A model generated the notes under the pieces. It ran no database searches and had not been told where the DNA came from. It saw nothing but the letters and a program-made list of their open reading frames with translations. This document shows, piece by piece, positions 41,118 through 51,171 of a stretch of DNA of 64,000 nt; the stretch's first letter is position 1, and every line of letters starts with the position of its first letter. Origin of the DNA: Onchocerca lupi. Its lineage: Eukaryota; Nematoda; Chromadorea; Rhabditida; Onchocercidae. The DNA lies in assembly GCA_028564675.1 (NCBI GenBank), contig JAOVVO010000171.1, positions 62,001 to 126,000 of the forward strand, written 5' to 3'. The position numbers and the translations under genes are program-made.

Positions 41118-41639
41118 CTTTTCGATTTAGGGTATTGTTCATTTTATTCCCACTCTCTTAATTGGAATGCGGTGTATTCTGACTTGATAGCGAGAGGATT
41201 TAATCTCAAAGCAAATTTTAGCACAGATTTTTTCAAATAAAGGAAGAGCGGGACAACAAATTCAATTTTTTCAGTTCTGTTAAAAATTACGGAAAATATA
41301 GTAAGGTATAATTCTTCAGAATGCTTCTAATATAAGTTTTAGTCTAAAATTTTGTTTCTGTTAGAGATTGTCAACAACCATACATTTAGCAATAAGCTAC
41401 ACATAACAAACGTATAAAAGTCGAAAAAAATTAATATAATGTTAAAATATAATGAAATATAATTAATTTTTGCCATCTGTAAATGCGCATTTTTTTCAAT
41501 TATGCAAAATAATATGAATTGGAGAAATATTTTCTAGTTTTTGAGTTTGTAATTTCTTGTCGCTTTCATTTGGATCTGATTGTCATCTTTTTTCCTGCCA
41601 CGCCATTTCATTAGTCTTCGAATAATGCATACTAATCTA
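41118..41639. other. Spacer with no gene seen
   Basis: AT-rich sequence between the serine-rich frame and the first Helitron end. Nothing further is recognised. Confidence 0.35.
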
Positions 41640-42520
41640 TCTATATAAATAAAAATTTAATTGTAAAAACATTATAATCACATAACATTTCAAGTTCTTC
41701 ACCGAATGATTTGAAATTTTGACACAATGTTGCATTTAAGTAGACGCTTGTTTCCATATACATGTACTTCGGATAAGGATAAACATGTTTCTCGCCAAAA
41801 CGCTTCGATTAACAGATAAAGTAAGGTCACCTAATCATGTTGGAAGCTAGGAATGGAGGAGCTCCAGAAAAATTCAGAAGATTCGAATTTTAGAGTAGAA
41901 TCATTTCAGGTTCGACAGCAATTCGAATTCAATTGCACCGACATATCGACAGTTTTACAACGATGTAGGTCGACGCAGCATTAGCAGTAAATCGACAGTT
42001 TGTTCTTCTTTACAAGTGACAAAGGAAAGGATAATCCAGTGATCAATTTGCCTGGATATTCTGTGATAATTGTTTGTTACAAAGAATCATGCTTTCATCA
42101 ATCAAGAAAACTTTTCTCAACAGGACTCGTCTTTGTCACACAAGACATAAAAAACTTCCTCACACTATTGCTAACCTATCGAATCACAATAAGAATCAGT
42201 CTCCAATCCAACCGAACCATGAATCAAATTGCAAAGTATCAGTTTTTTTCCCCCAACATTAGAAACATGCATTTCTCTTTTCCTAACCAGACTGAGCTAC
42301 AGCGTGTGTATAAAAACATTCGCGCATTTGGATGCAATGTTGTGTCAAAATTTTAAACAATAGGTAGGAACTTTCAGAGATCTAAGATCCTGAATGATAT
42401 AGATAAGGCACATATTTAAGAACTTCTGGAGGTGCAAGATTTTGAACAAACGAACATTTACAGTTTTATTTATATAGACTAGCTGGAATGGGCTGCGCGA
42501 AGCGTGGCAATATTTCTCGA
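41640..42520 (+). mobile_element. Internally deleted Helitron-like element
   Basis: The left end at 41640 reads TCTATATAAATAAAAATT. It is followed by aacatttcaagttcttcacc, ttgaaattttgacacaatgttgcat and cgcttgtttccatata, matching the 5' end of the - strand element at 45906. The right part (about 42260-42478) matches the 3' non-coding part of the + strand element at 59240-59470: ccaaccaga, a cattcg.gcatt.ggatgcaatgttg word, and an ataaggc.c.t.tttaagaa..tc.gga block. It then gives tttatatagactag and a G+C-rich tail (gggctgcgcgaagcgtgg). Frames inside (for example 42000-42356) have no intact Rep or helicase motif. I interpret it as a non-autonomous derivative with inverted subterminal repeats. 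Confidence 0.55.
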
Positions 42521-43940
42521 ATAAGATGAACACAAAAAGAGAGCATTATTATATCAAGTGCTAGAAAGGAATCGTGAGGAATCACAGAAAACGGAAATCC
42601 TAGAGGGATCTCTGAGCTAGAATCTGAAGGTTTTCTGAGGATAGAAATAATTGAATCTTTAAGTAACAAGCCTGGAAATGATGAGCAGAGTAGATGATTG
42701 CAGTCAACAGATAGACGAAGAAAATGCTAAGAAATCAAATATTGTTTAATTTGACAGCCATTGTTTCTGTTTGGAAGAATAACGTTTGTGAGCGATTTGA
42801 TGGCAAAAGAGCAAAGTCTTTGTGTCTTTGCATGTGATATTTGTATTTGCAATAACACTAATTTAAAGTTTAATGTCCTAAAGTTAAAATTAAATTGTCC
42901 CAAAGTTTAATATTTAAAGTTAAATTAATAGGAAAATCAATTTCATTTCCCATGAAGTGTAGTATTTATGTAAAGCTTATCTGATAAAGAACGCTTGTGT
43001 TTATATTCAAACATAAATGCACAGATAAAAGTCAAAGTTATCTATCGATATATTGGTCACATTTCTCAAAGTATTCGTTTATTTCTACTCGATCAAATAA
43101 TTCGTTATTTATTTGAGTATTTATCACATTGCTTACTTATTTATTATTTATCTATTGATAATTTTTGTTTCTAAGTGTTTATACACTAGAATATTTGTTG
43201 GGACATTTCACTATTATTGATTAAAATACGTATTATTTGGGCTTTTATCGATCGTTTTAATCAAAGAAAATTTTAGCTTAAGATTAAGCTACTAATTGTT
43301 TTTAAAACGCTAAGTTCATCATCTTTGTTTCATTTCTACATTTGCCAACTTGCTGCAGAATGTTTGATAATTCGGGTGGGTTATCAAAAGTCCTATTTAC
43401 AAAGCTACTTTCTCATCAAGTATAGAAGCAGTAAATATAAGTAAATTCCATATTTGGTTTGTTTTGTGGATCATGTTAGTTGAAAGTCGAAATCAACATT
43501 CTGATAGTACAATAATGGCGTGAAGAATAAAAAAAGTGAAGGATTCATTGCGACGTCGATTCAACGTCAACGCTGAAATAAACAGAGTAATAAAGATTGT
43601 TCAAATAATGGGACTGCATGACGATCTTTTAGTTCGAAAAATTCAGCAAAAAAAAAAAAAAAAAAAAAATGAAATTTCTTTCATACTCAACATTCGTCCC
43701 ATGCATTTTTTCAAGGTTTTTTTCTTAGAGACTAAAAATGCATTATTTAATTACGCGACAATGAGTTTATTAAGATAAAGTGATAAGATACGATTAAGTC
43801 AATATTTGTTTGCTAAAATGATACAAGAAAAACATGAAATAATCAAGAAATAATGAGTTAGTATAAGTTTAGATAAAATTTAATTGAATATGTCGAAATT
43901 TAAAAACATTCACCTACATTTTTTCTTCTCTTTACCTCAT
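42521..43940. other. Region between Helitron copies, no gene resolved
   Basis: Two short coding-like + strand pieces are present: 43359-43419 after a tgctgcag acceptor (starting MFDNSGGLSKVL, ending before gtatag), and about 43540-43650, rich in Lys and Arg and running into a 20-base poly(A) tract. Their phases do not join, so I do not call a gene. Confidence 0.3.
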
Positions 43941-44035
43941 CAATGAGAAAATATAATACAACTGCCGTTTTATGTACGAGATACTTCCAACCAAAAATAG
44001 ACAATAATACATATCACTACAAAGTGGAATATTTC
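43930..44035. repeat. Flanking direct repeat, left copy
   Basis: Contains gaaaatataatacaactgcc, cgttttat and cttccaaccaaaaat. The same sequence, with a 31-bp AT-rich insertion, recurs in the same orientation at about 45995-46095. The two copies bracket the - strand Helitron. Confidence 0.55.
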
Positions 44036-44744
44036 AGACAAGCATTTATTTCGTCCGCTAGTGTTGATCGAAGAATTACAGGTAATATTTGCCTGAAATC
44101 TCTTGCAAGCAATATTAAAGCGTTTCCAAATGGTCTGATATTTTCACGCAAGTTTTATAATGATCAGTCAAGGGTCACGACCGATTTTTGTGCGCCATTG
44201 TACATTCATCTCAAGCAATAAGCTTGCATTTTTGCAATACTTTTCCCATTACGGATGTTTTAGAAATGTTACATGTGGGAGTTTCAACGAATTGTATGCT
44301 CAATGGCAATTTCAAAGCGGAATGAGCAGTTTTCCACCCTTTAGTAATGTTGGAGCTATTCCGGATGATGCAAGAGCTAAGGCTATGTCATTATTGAATG
44401 GAATTGTTGCTAGAATCAATCTAATCAGGAATGTTTAACCAGTTCCTCCTGGTGCATCTAAAAAGACTTCTCTAATCCTTATTGATAGTTTGCATTATTT
44501 GATCGTAAACGCCTTTTTGCTCGAATGTTAGCTTAGGAATATTCGATTGCGCATATGATAAAAGATCAGCCGTGTTGTAACTTTGTTCGCGACGCAATTC
44601 TACATCGAATGAAGCAGCAACAAATCAATTCAGTGGCGGCATTTCCAATTGATTGAGAACTTTGTTCGCGATTTTTAAGCACAATCTTTAATTATTATCA
44701 ACGCTTCGTTGTAGATTTCTGCAATGAAATCTATGTTCGTGTTT

Positions 44745-44783
<39 letters not shown>

Positions 44784-45035
44784 AATGTTCCTTGTGTATT
44801 CGGTGAAGAATATCTTCATCCATATGCGATTTGTATTTCTTCCATAATTCTGTAGGAGATGAAGGAGAGCAAGCGGTCAATATGGTTGCAAATAGCGTAC
44901 GACTTTGATTTGGATGTGACGTATTGCATGCGTCATTAATGCATACATCCTAGTTCCGGTCGTTCTCTGATGAATTCAAAGCTTGACTTGCATTAAGAAA
45001 AGTGGCATGTATGACGCTGTTGACAATTTAAATGC
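44030..45035 (-). pseudogene. Helitron Rep/helicase gene, helicase part, degenerate
   Basis: Read on the - strand from about 45030 down to 44030, the translation follows the Helitron Pif1-like helicase. In order I see HATFLNASQALN, NDACNTSHPNQSRTLFATIL, LWKKYKSHMDEDILHRIHKE, EIYNEALIII, ANKVLNQLEMPP, SYAQSNIPKLTFEQKGVYD, DAPGGTG (Walker A, with the Lys codon turned into TAA), LALASSGIAPTLLKGGKTAHS, DECTMAHK and RDFRQILPVI. The Walker A stop, further stops and frameshifts, and a 36-base poly(T) tract at 44747-44782 break the frame. The C-terminal helicase motifs are missing. The + strand open frames at 43943-44221 and 44160-44438 are only shadows of this gene. Confidence 0.9.
44747..44782. repeat. 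36-base poly(T) tract
   Basis: Uninterrupted T run inside the - strand Helitron helicase pseudogene. Confidence 0.9.
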
Positions 45036-45906
45036 TCAATTTGTTCAAAATCTTAAATCGCTGAAAGTAAGTGCATACTTTATCGAATCTACTGATCGTT
45101 GAATACTGAAGGCCACGTCCACTTTGCAGAAAGTAAGCGTGGTTAATAGATTCAGTCCGCTCCCTTACTTTTATTTGTCACGGATGTAAAAGATTAAAAA
45201 AAAGTGGATAAATCTAAAAAACTATGCGATACAAAAACTATGCGCCTATTCGAATGTAACGTTGTATCAAAATTTCAAATTAATGGGTAAAAACTTGAAA
45301 CGTTGTTCAAAATGAACATTGAACATTTACGATAAATAGGCAATCCAAAACACGACTTAATATTAGAATATTAGTCTAATATTAAAGTCGGTGATCCATA
45401 AACTACTTGACGGAAACATTTCATTATGCATTATCATTATTTCGACACTTCTGCGACGTAATTACATTTCCCATAAATCAAGAAAGAAATGGATTATATA
45501 CCTCACAAAGCAAAAAAAACGAAAAAGCTTAAATCACGTACCTTACTTACCTAAAAATACATGCCCATTCGAATGCAACGTTGTATGAAAATTTCAAATC
45601 AATCGGTGCAGAACTTGAAACGTTGCAGGAAACAGCCGTGGTCAATGCAGAAAGCGGGCTTAGTGAATAAATTCTGTCGCTTATGAAATTGCATGGTGCG
45701 GGTTGGGTCAAAAAATTTAGTTCGTCCACTTAGTTTTAGTTGTCTCACTTAGTTTTAGTTGTCAGTTGTTATGAAAAAATATGTTTGTATAAAAACACGC
45801 GTCTATTCGAATGCAAGGTTGTGTCAGAATTTGAAAGCAGTCGGCGGTGAACTTGAAATGTCTTGTAATGACAAACAGAGAGCATTTGAATTTTTATTTA
45901 TATAGA
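45036..45906 (-). mobile_element. 5' non-coding end of the - strand Helitron
   Basis: On the - strand the element starts at 45906 with TCTATATAAATAAAAATTC and runs into the helicase pseudogene. Three related subrepeats with the core attcgaatg(c/t)aa(c/g)gttgt occur near 45250, 45570 and 45807. A near-perfect stem (cgactt.aatattaga, 45353-45390) lies between the first two. The open frames at 45391-45588 (+) and 45547-45729 (-) are by-products of this sequence. Confidence 0.65.
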
Positions 45907-45994
45907 TTAACAAATAATATAAAATAAATTTATATGAAATTTAATAAACAATATCGAATATTAGACATTTTTTATCTACATATTTTTCTCTTTT

Positions 45995-46095
45995 TATTAG
46001 TCAGTGGAAAAATATAAGACAACTGCCGTTTTATCTACAATATAATATTTTTAATAATATTATCTATAATACTTTTAACCAAAAAATAAGAAGTT
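45995..46095. repeat. Flanking direct repeat, right copy
   Basis: Matches 43930-44035: aaatataagacaactgccgt and cttttaaccaaaaaat. It carries an extra AT-rich, partly palindromic insertion of about 31 bp. It lies just outside the 5' terminus of the - strand Helitron. Confidence 0.55.
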
Positions 46096-46733
46096 ATTTT
46101 AAAAAAGATAAACAAAGGTTAGAAAATGTTGTTTCCTGACATTTCCTAACTTCTAACAACATTTGCTGACATTCTCAGCAACCAACAACCAATAACTTGA
46201 AGCAATAAAAATTAAACAACAATAAATCAATTACTGCAACCATTACTGTCGTTTTTTTTAAGTGAGATGCTTAAATAAAAATAATTAAAACTAGCAATTT
46301 CTGCTTAATGAGACGTAGAATTCGATATTAATCCTTACTGTATAATAGCCACATTGTTGACCATATTTAACTGAAGTGCTGAAAAAGAAATTCAGTTATT
46401 TATGGAATGGGAATTTTTCGTATTTTTAAAAAGTTTTAGTGGAATGATTTCTGTATGAAGAAATATTAGTCATTGCTATAGTTACATTTGACAAAAAATT
46501 AAGACAAATGAATCTTTTTACAATATTTTTATGAAAAAAGTGATTCCAAAAGCTTTTTTAAGTATTAGGTCTTAATGCGGTAATATTTTATTAGATGCCG
46601 ACTTATCATTAATTTCAAAGAAGTCAGAATGTTTATTCAGCATTCATCAAGAGATAATTCAAGTTCTAATCTTCAAGGTGAGGTCAACACAAACAACAAA
46701 AAAAGGTCAACACAAACAACAAAAGTTTTTTAC
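46096..46733. other. 3' flank of the cassette gene
   Basis: No gene is seen. A 23-bp tandem duplication (ggtcaacacaaacaacaaaa, near 46682 and 46705) lies just downstream of the stop codon of the - strand gene, probably in its 3' UTR. Confidence 0.45.
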
Positions 46734-49700
46734 CTATGTGTAAGTTTGATACAGTTGCGAAAATGATGTGCGTGCTGCTGCTGGTGCGATAAATGGATGA
46801 GCGACTGATTGTGGATCATACGCCATCGCAATGCTTGATTGTCCAGACGCAGTATATTGATATTGCTGCAAAAAAATAGGATATCGATGTCATCCTGAAT
46901 CAAACAATCTTTTCTTTTTGAAAAAAGATAATGAGATCAATAGTTTTTATAATGATGCATATTTGACATAATTTTATTTCCAAAATTGAATCGCTAAATT
47001 AAGATAATGATTAAAAGTTAGTTGAAAGTTATACCGATGTGTTATAAGAGATCGACATCGATACACTGTATCTATTCATTTGCATATTTTCTTGTCTGTT
47101 TGCCGCATTTTGCATTGTTGCTACGAAATTGGGTCTAGTCTACAAAATTTTATTATATACGAGATATATCCCTACTCAAAAAGTAATGTAATATGATTTT
47201 TCCATATATTTTTTCGACAGTAGAAAACACAATGAAATGATGGAGAATATTTTTGATGAACGGATGAACAGTAACTAAAAAGGCATACATGTGCAGCTGG
47301 TGCATTATAATGAGGCGGTACATAAGTACCGTATCCACTTCCATTTACATTCGAATATATTTGTTGTGATTGGACTGGATAATTTGCTGCAGTAGTCATT
47401 GATGCTGCGACATTTGTCATATTCTACAATATTTTATGTAAGAAATATGCGAACAGTTAAGATATAATATAAATGAGTTCTCCGTGACTTCATGAAGTAC
47501 GATCTTTTCGGTTTTTTTTTACAGAAGAAAATGTAATGTGATCGAAAATCTTACTGATTGACAAAAATATAGCAAAAATAAAATGACTGAAAAGGCATAC
47601 TTGTGCAACCGGTGCATAATAATAAGGTGGTACATAAGTACCATATCCACTTCCATTTACATTCGAATATATTTGTTGTGATTGGACTGGATAATTTGCT
47701 GCAGTAGTCATTGATGCTGCGACATTTGTCATATTCTACAATATTTTGCATACGATATACAAACAGTTAAGATGTGATGTAATGATTTCGTCGTGATCAG
47801 AAAAGATGAACTATATCTTTTCGATTTTTCTTCTTACAGAAGGAAATACAACGTGGTCGAAAATCTTATCGATTCATAAAAATATAATAAAAATATAGTA
47901 ACGAAAAAGACATGCCTGTGCAACCGGTGCACTATAATAAGACGGCACATAAGTACCATATCCACTCCCATTTACATTTGAATATATTTGTTGTGATCCA
48001 ATTAGATAATTTGGTGCAGTAGTCACCGATGTTGCGATATTTGGCATATTCTAAATATTTTACATATGAAATATGTACACATTAGGATGTGATGTAAACT
48101 GTTTCTCTGTGATTTGTAAATGATTTCATTTGCTGTGATTCAAAAAGATGAAGTGCGATCTTTCCGGTTTTTTCCGTAGAAAAAAAATACAACATAGTCG
48201 AAAATCCTATTGATTCATAGAATACAGGCATACCTGTGCAGCATCCGGTGCACTGTAATAAGACGGCACACAAGTACCGTATCCACTCCTATTTACATTT
48301 GAATATATTTGCTGTGATCCAATTAGATAATTTGCTGCTGTAGTCACTGGTGCTGCGATATTTGACATATTCTACAAAATTTTACATATGTAATATGCAC
48401 ACATTAGGATGTGATGTAAACTATTTCTCCGTGATTTGTAAATGATTTCATTTGCAGTGATTCGAAAAGATGAAGTGCGATCTTTCCGTTTTTTCTACAG
48501 GAAGAAATACAACATTGTCGAAAATCCTGCTGTTTCATAAAAAACACAGTAATCAAAAAGGCATACCTGTACAGCCGGTGCACTATAATAAGACGGCACA
48601 TAAGTAATGTATCCACTTCCATTTACATTTGAATATATTTGTTGTGATCCAATTAGATAATTTGCAGCAGTAATCGTTGTTGCTACGCTATTTGGCACAT
48701 TCTACAATATTTTACATATGAAATATGCACACGCTTAGGATGTGATTTAACCGAGTTCTCCATGATTGTAAATGATTTTGCCGCGATTCGAAAAGATGAA
48801 GTACTTTTTTTCTTTTTTTTTTTTCTAATGAAGGAAATGCAATATGGTAAAGAATTCTGTTGATTCAAAAATATAGTAACTAGAAAGGCATGTTTGTGCA
48901 ACCGGTATATTAAAACAAATCGACACAGAAGTACCGTTTCCATTTATCTGTGCAAATGAAAAGATTTATGATTGTCTAGAACACGTAACTGATTAAGCGA
49001 TGCACATCAATAAATGAAGTTCTGCTGCTGCCAGTATCACATAGTATCAAATACTTTACTATGAGAAAGTGATTCTAATTTGAATTGTTAAATTAATGAC
49101 GTAATGTTTGCCATTTTTTTTTTTTTTTTGTTAAATTTCCGAGAATTTCACTTTTCATTATCTAGAATGATATACCTGTACAACCGGTGTATTATAATTA
49201 ATCGGTATTGCAGCATTATATGCGTTTGCATGTCCAGATGAAAACATTTGTGGTAGTGCAGCATACGCAACTGATGGCATATTCTAGAACATGAGAACGA
49301 TTAATTTTCTCAAACAGTGCTCACTGTTCTGTCAAACTTCTTAAAGCCTTGTTATTATTGCTTATGCTAAAATCGTGGTCAAATATATCGATTTTAATGT
49401 CTTAAATGTTAAATTAATAAAGTACAAGAAGGGGATATAAAGGTTTTGATGTATTGTCAATTTTTTTCAAAGGGAATTTAATGGTTACTTTTATTAAACA
49501 GCCAACCAATAATGAAGTTTGTTGAGAATTATTCGAATCTTGCTACTTATGCGATAGTAGTGATTATATAATAGAAGTGATAATCTTTACCTGACCAGAT
49601 AAAGTTTGTTGATCAGCAAAAGCTAAAGTTTGCATTTGTCCCGGTGTTGTAATATATGATGGTATAAATATTATTGGTGCATCGCTCGTACCGATGGCAT

Positions 49701-51171
49701 ATAATGTTGAGTGATGATTTTGTGATCCAACGTTGTAGTTGTAAGTTGAATTATGCGGTACAAATGGTGGTGCATCCGGATTCCAAGCAAATTGATTCCT
49801 GAAGCTATCCTGTTAATATAATAAATTATTACTGCCAATCTCAAATTCGTGTTTAATTTGCAGATAATGCGTTAATTGTATTATTATTTTCTTTCATGTT
49901 TTATGTTTGAAATGTAAATTATTGTATCCTAAAATTGCAATATATTCTTACCAATTTGACGTAGGCACATTTGCTTTTGTCGTCTTAGCAGATATTACTG
50001 TAGATAATTGATAGGTTTGTTGCATTTCACGCACTGTAGTAGATACAACGGTCGATTGCGTATCAGAGACCGCAGTTCTTGTTACGTCTGTATTAGGTGA
50101 TATTCTATCAGATCCAGGAAAAGTCGATGATAGCGGCTTGTCATCAGATACCGTAGAAATTATTGTCACTGATACATTGGTGGACGATGTTGGTGTTGTA
50201 ACTGTGAGATCTGAAATTAAATAATATATCTCAATTTAATAATCATTAAAACACAATAAGAAAACCGAGTCGTAAAATCCTAGTTCAAAAAAATTAATTA
50301 TCACTCTTATCAGTTATTGATACCTTTTAGTTGAAAATTCAGCGCGTCTATTTGGTTATCCGTGAATGATTTCCGAGATTCGCCTTCATCTAATTGTGAT
50401 TCTGCTGGTAATGATTTTTCAGTAGATTTTGCGAAAGAAGTTTCTGTAAATTTAGTCGGTCATAAGTAGTATTCATTAAAGAAAAAACTTGTAAATAAAA
50501 AGTATAAGCAAAAGTATTATAGATACAACCTGAACGATTCACTGAATGGTCCATGAAAGCCATTTTTTGTTTTAATTCATAATCAGTATGTTTGGATGAC
50601 ATTTTGATTCTTTCTATTTCTTTCTTGGTTTCACAATTATGCCAGTCAAAATCATTTAACAATCCTTCAGTGCATCTTGCAGAAGAAGTTTCTGCAAATA
50701 TAATCACTATAAGTTTAGACATGATAAATAATATTCCACTTAAGGAAAAACTTGTAAATAGAGAGCTACAAACAAAAGTATTATAGGTCTAGCCTGAACG
50801 ATTCAATGAGTAATTCATGCGAGCCATCTTTTGTTCCATTTCATAACCAATAGGCTTCGGTAACTTTTTAAATCTGTCTACTTCATCCATAATTTCACGA
50901 GCATTCCGTACATCACTATGTGTCACCAAGGAAGTTTCTGTAAATTTAATTTTTGTAAATTTTAAATCCATTAAATGTTACATTTAAGAAAAAAATTTTT
51001 AAACTAAGAGATGCAATCTAAAGTATTCTAAGCGCAACAACCTGGAAGATTCATTGAAGAATCAATGCAAGTCCTTTGGGTCGATGAAGATGGATTATGC
51101 AAGATAGGAGAAATTCTTTGATTCATTTCGCTGTCAGTAGACAACATCTTGAATTTCTTTTTTTCTTCCAT
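46734..51171 (-). CDS. Low-complexity protein built of duplicated exon cassettes
   Basis: I recognise no family. Exons joined in phase: 51171-51042, 50937-50794, 50691-50530, 50443-50324, 50210-49952, 49804-49591, 49283-49176, 48701-48567, 48371-48234, 48050-47916, 47735-47601, 47423-47289, 47139-47035, 46865-46734, about 683 aa. The first four exons are charged, and three of them end in a related motif (…MNLPG, …NYSLNRSG, …DHSVNRSG). The fifth is Ser/Thr-rich. The rest is rich in Tyr, Asn, Gln, Ser, Ala and Pro, with five copies of a 45-46 residue block containing SQQIYSNVNGSGYGTYVP, then APVAQ. No signal peptide or membrane segment is seen. Such composition fits a disordered, prion-like or assembly-prone protein, which is inference. 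Two introns have GC donors (after 50794 and 47916). The 49804 acceptor was chosen by phase and is the weakest junction. The start follows a tttttag acceptor by 12 bases. Confidence 0.72.
47289..49290 (-). repeat. Tandem array of exon-plus-intron cassettes, about 315 bp each
   Basis: Exons begin at 47423, 47735, 48050, 48371 and 48701, a spacing of 312, 315, 321 and 330 bp. Each has the same acceptor (…tag|AAT) and donor region (CAG|gtatgcc, gcatgtc once). The introns are also alike: the words gtgatgtaa, gatgaa(g/c)t, cttt(c/t)cggttttt and aaaatacaa(c/t) recur in each. A sixth, decayed copy ends near 48887 (spacing 320) and a divergent seventh at 49176 (spacing 289). The two cassettes nearest the 3' end are almost identical in protein, so the newest duplication seems to be there. 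Confidence 0.88.
48887..48943 (-). pseudogene. Decayed cassette exon
   Basis: The - strand here still reads NGNGTSVSICFNIPVAQT, matching NGSGYGTYVP…APVAQ of the intact cassettes. The left half of the repeat is gone and the donor gtatgcc has become acatgcc, so the exon should be skipped. Its position fits the regular spacing of the array. Confidence 0.65.

Noticed and set aside
43943..44438. Two overlapping + strand frames of 92 codons each
   Set aside because: The opposite strand of the same segment carries clear Helitron helicase motifs (ALASSGIAPTLL, DECTMAHK, RDFRQILPVI), so these are antisense shadows.
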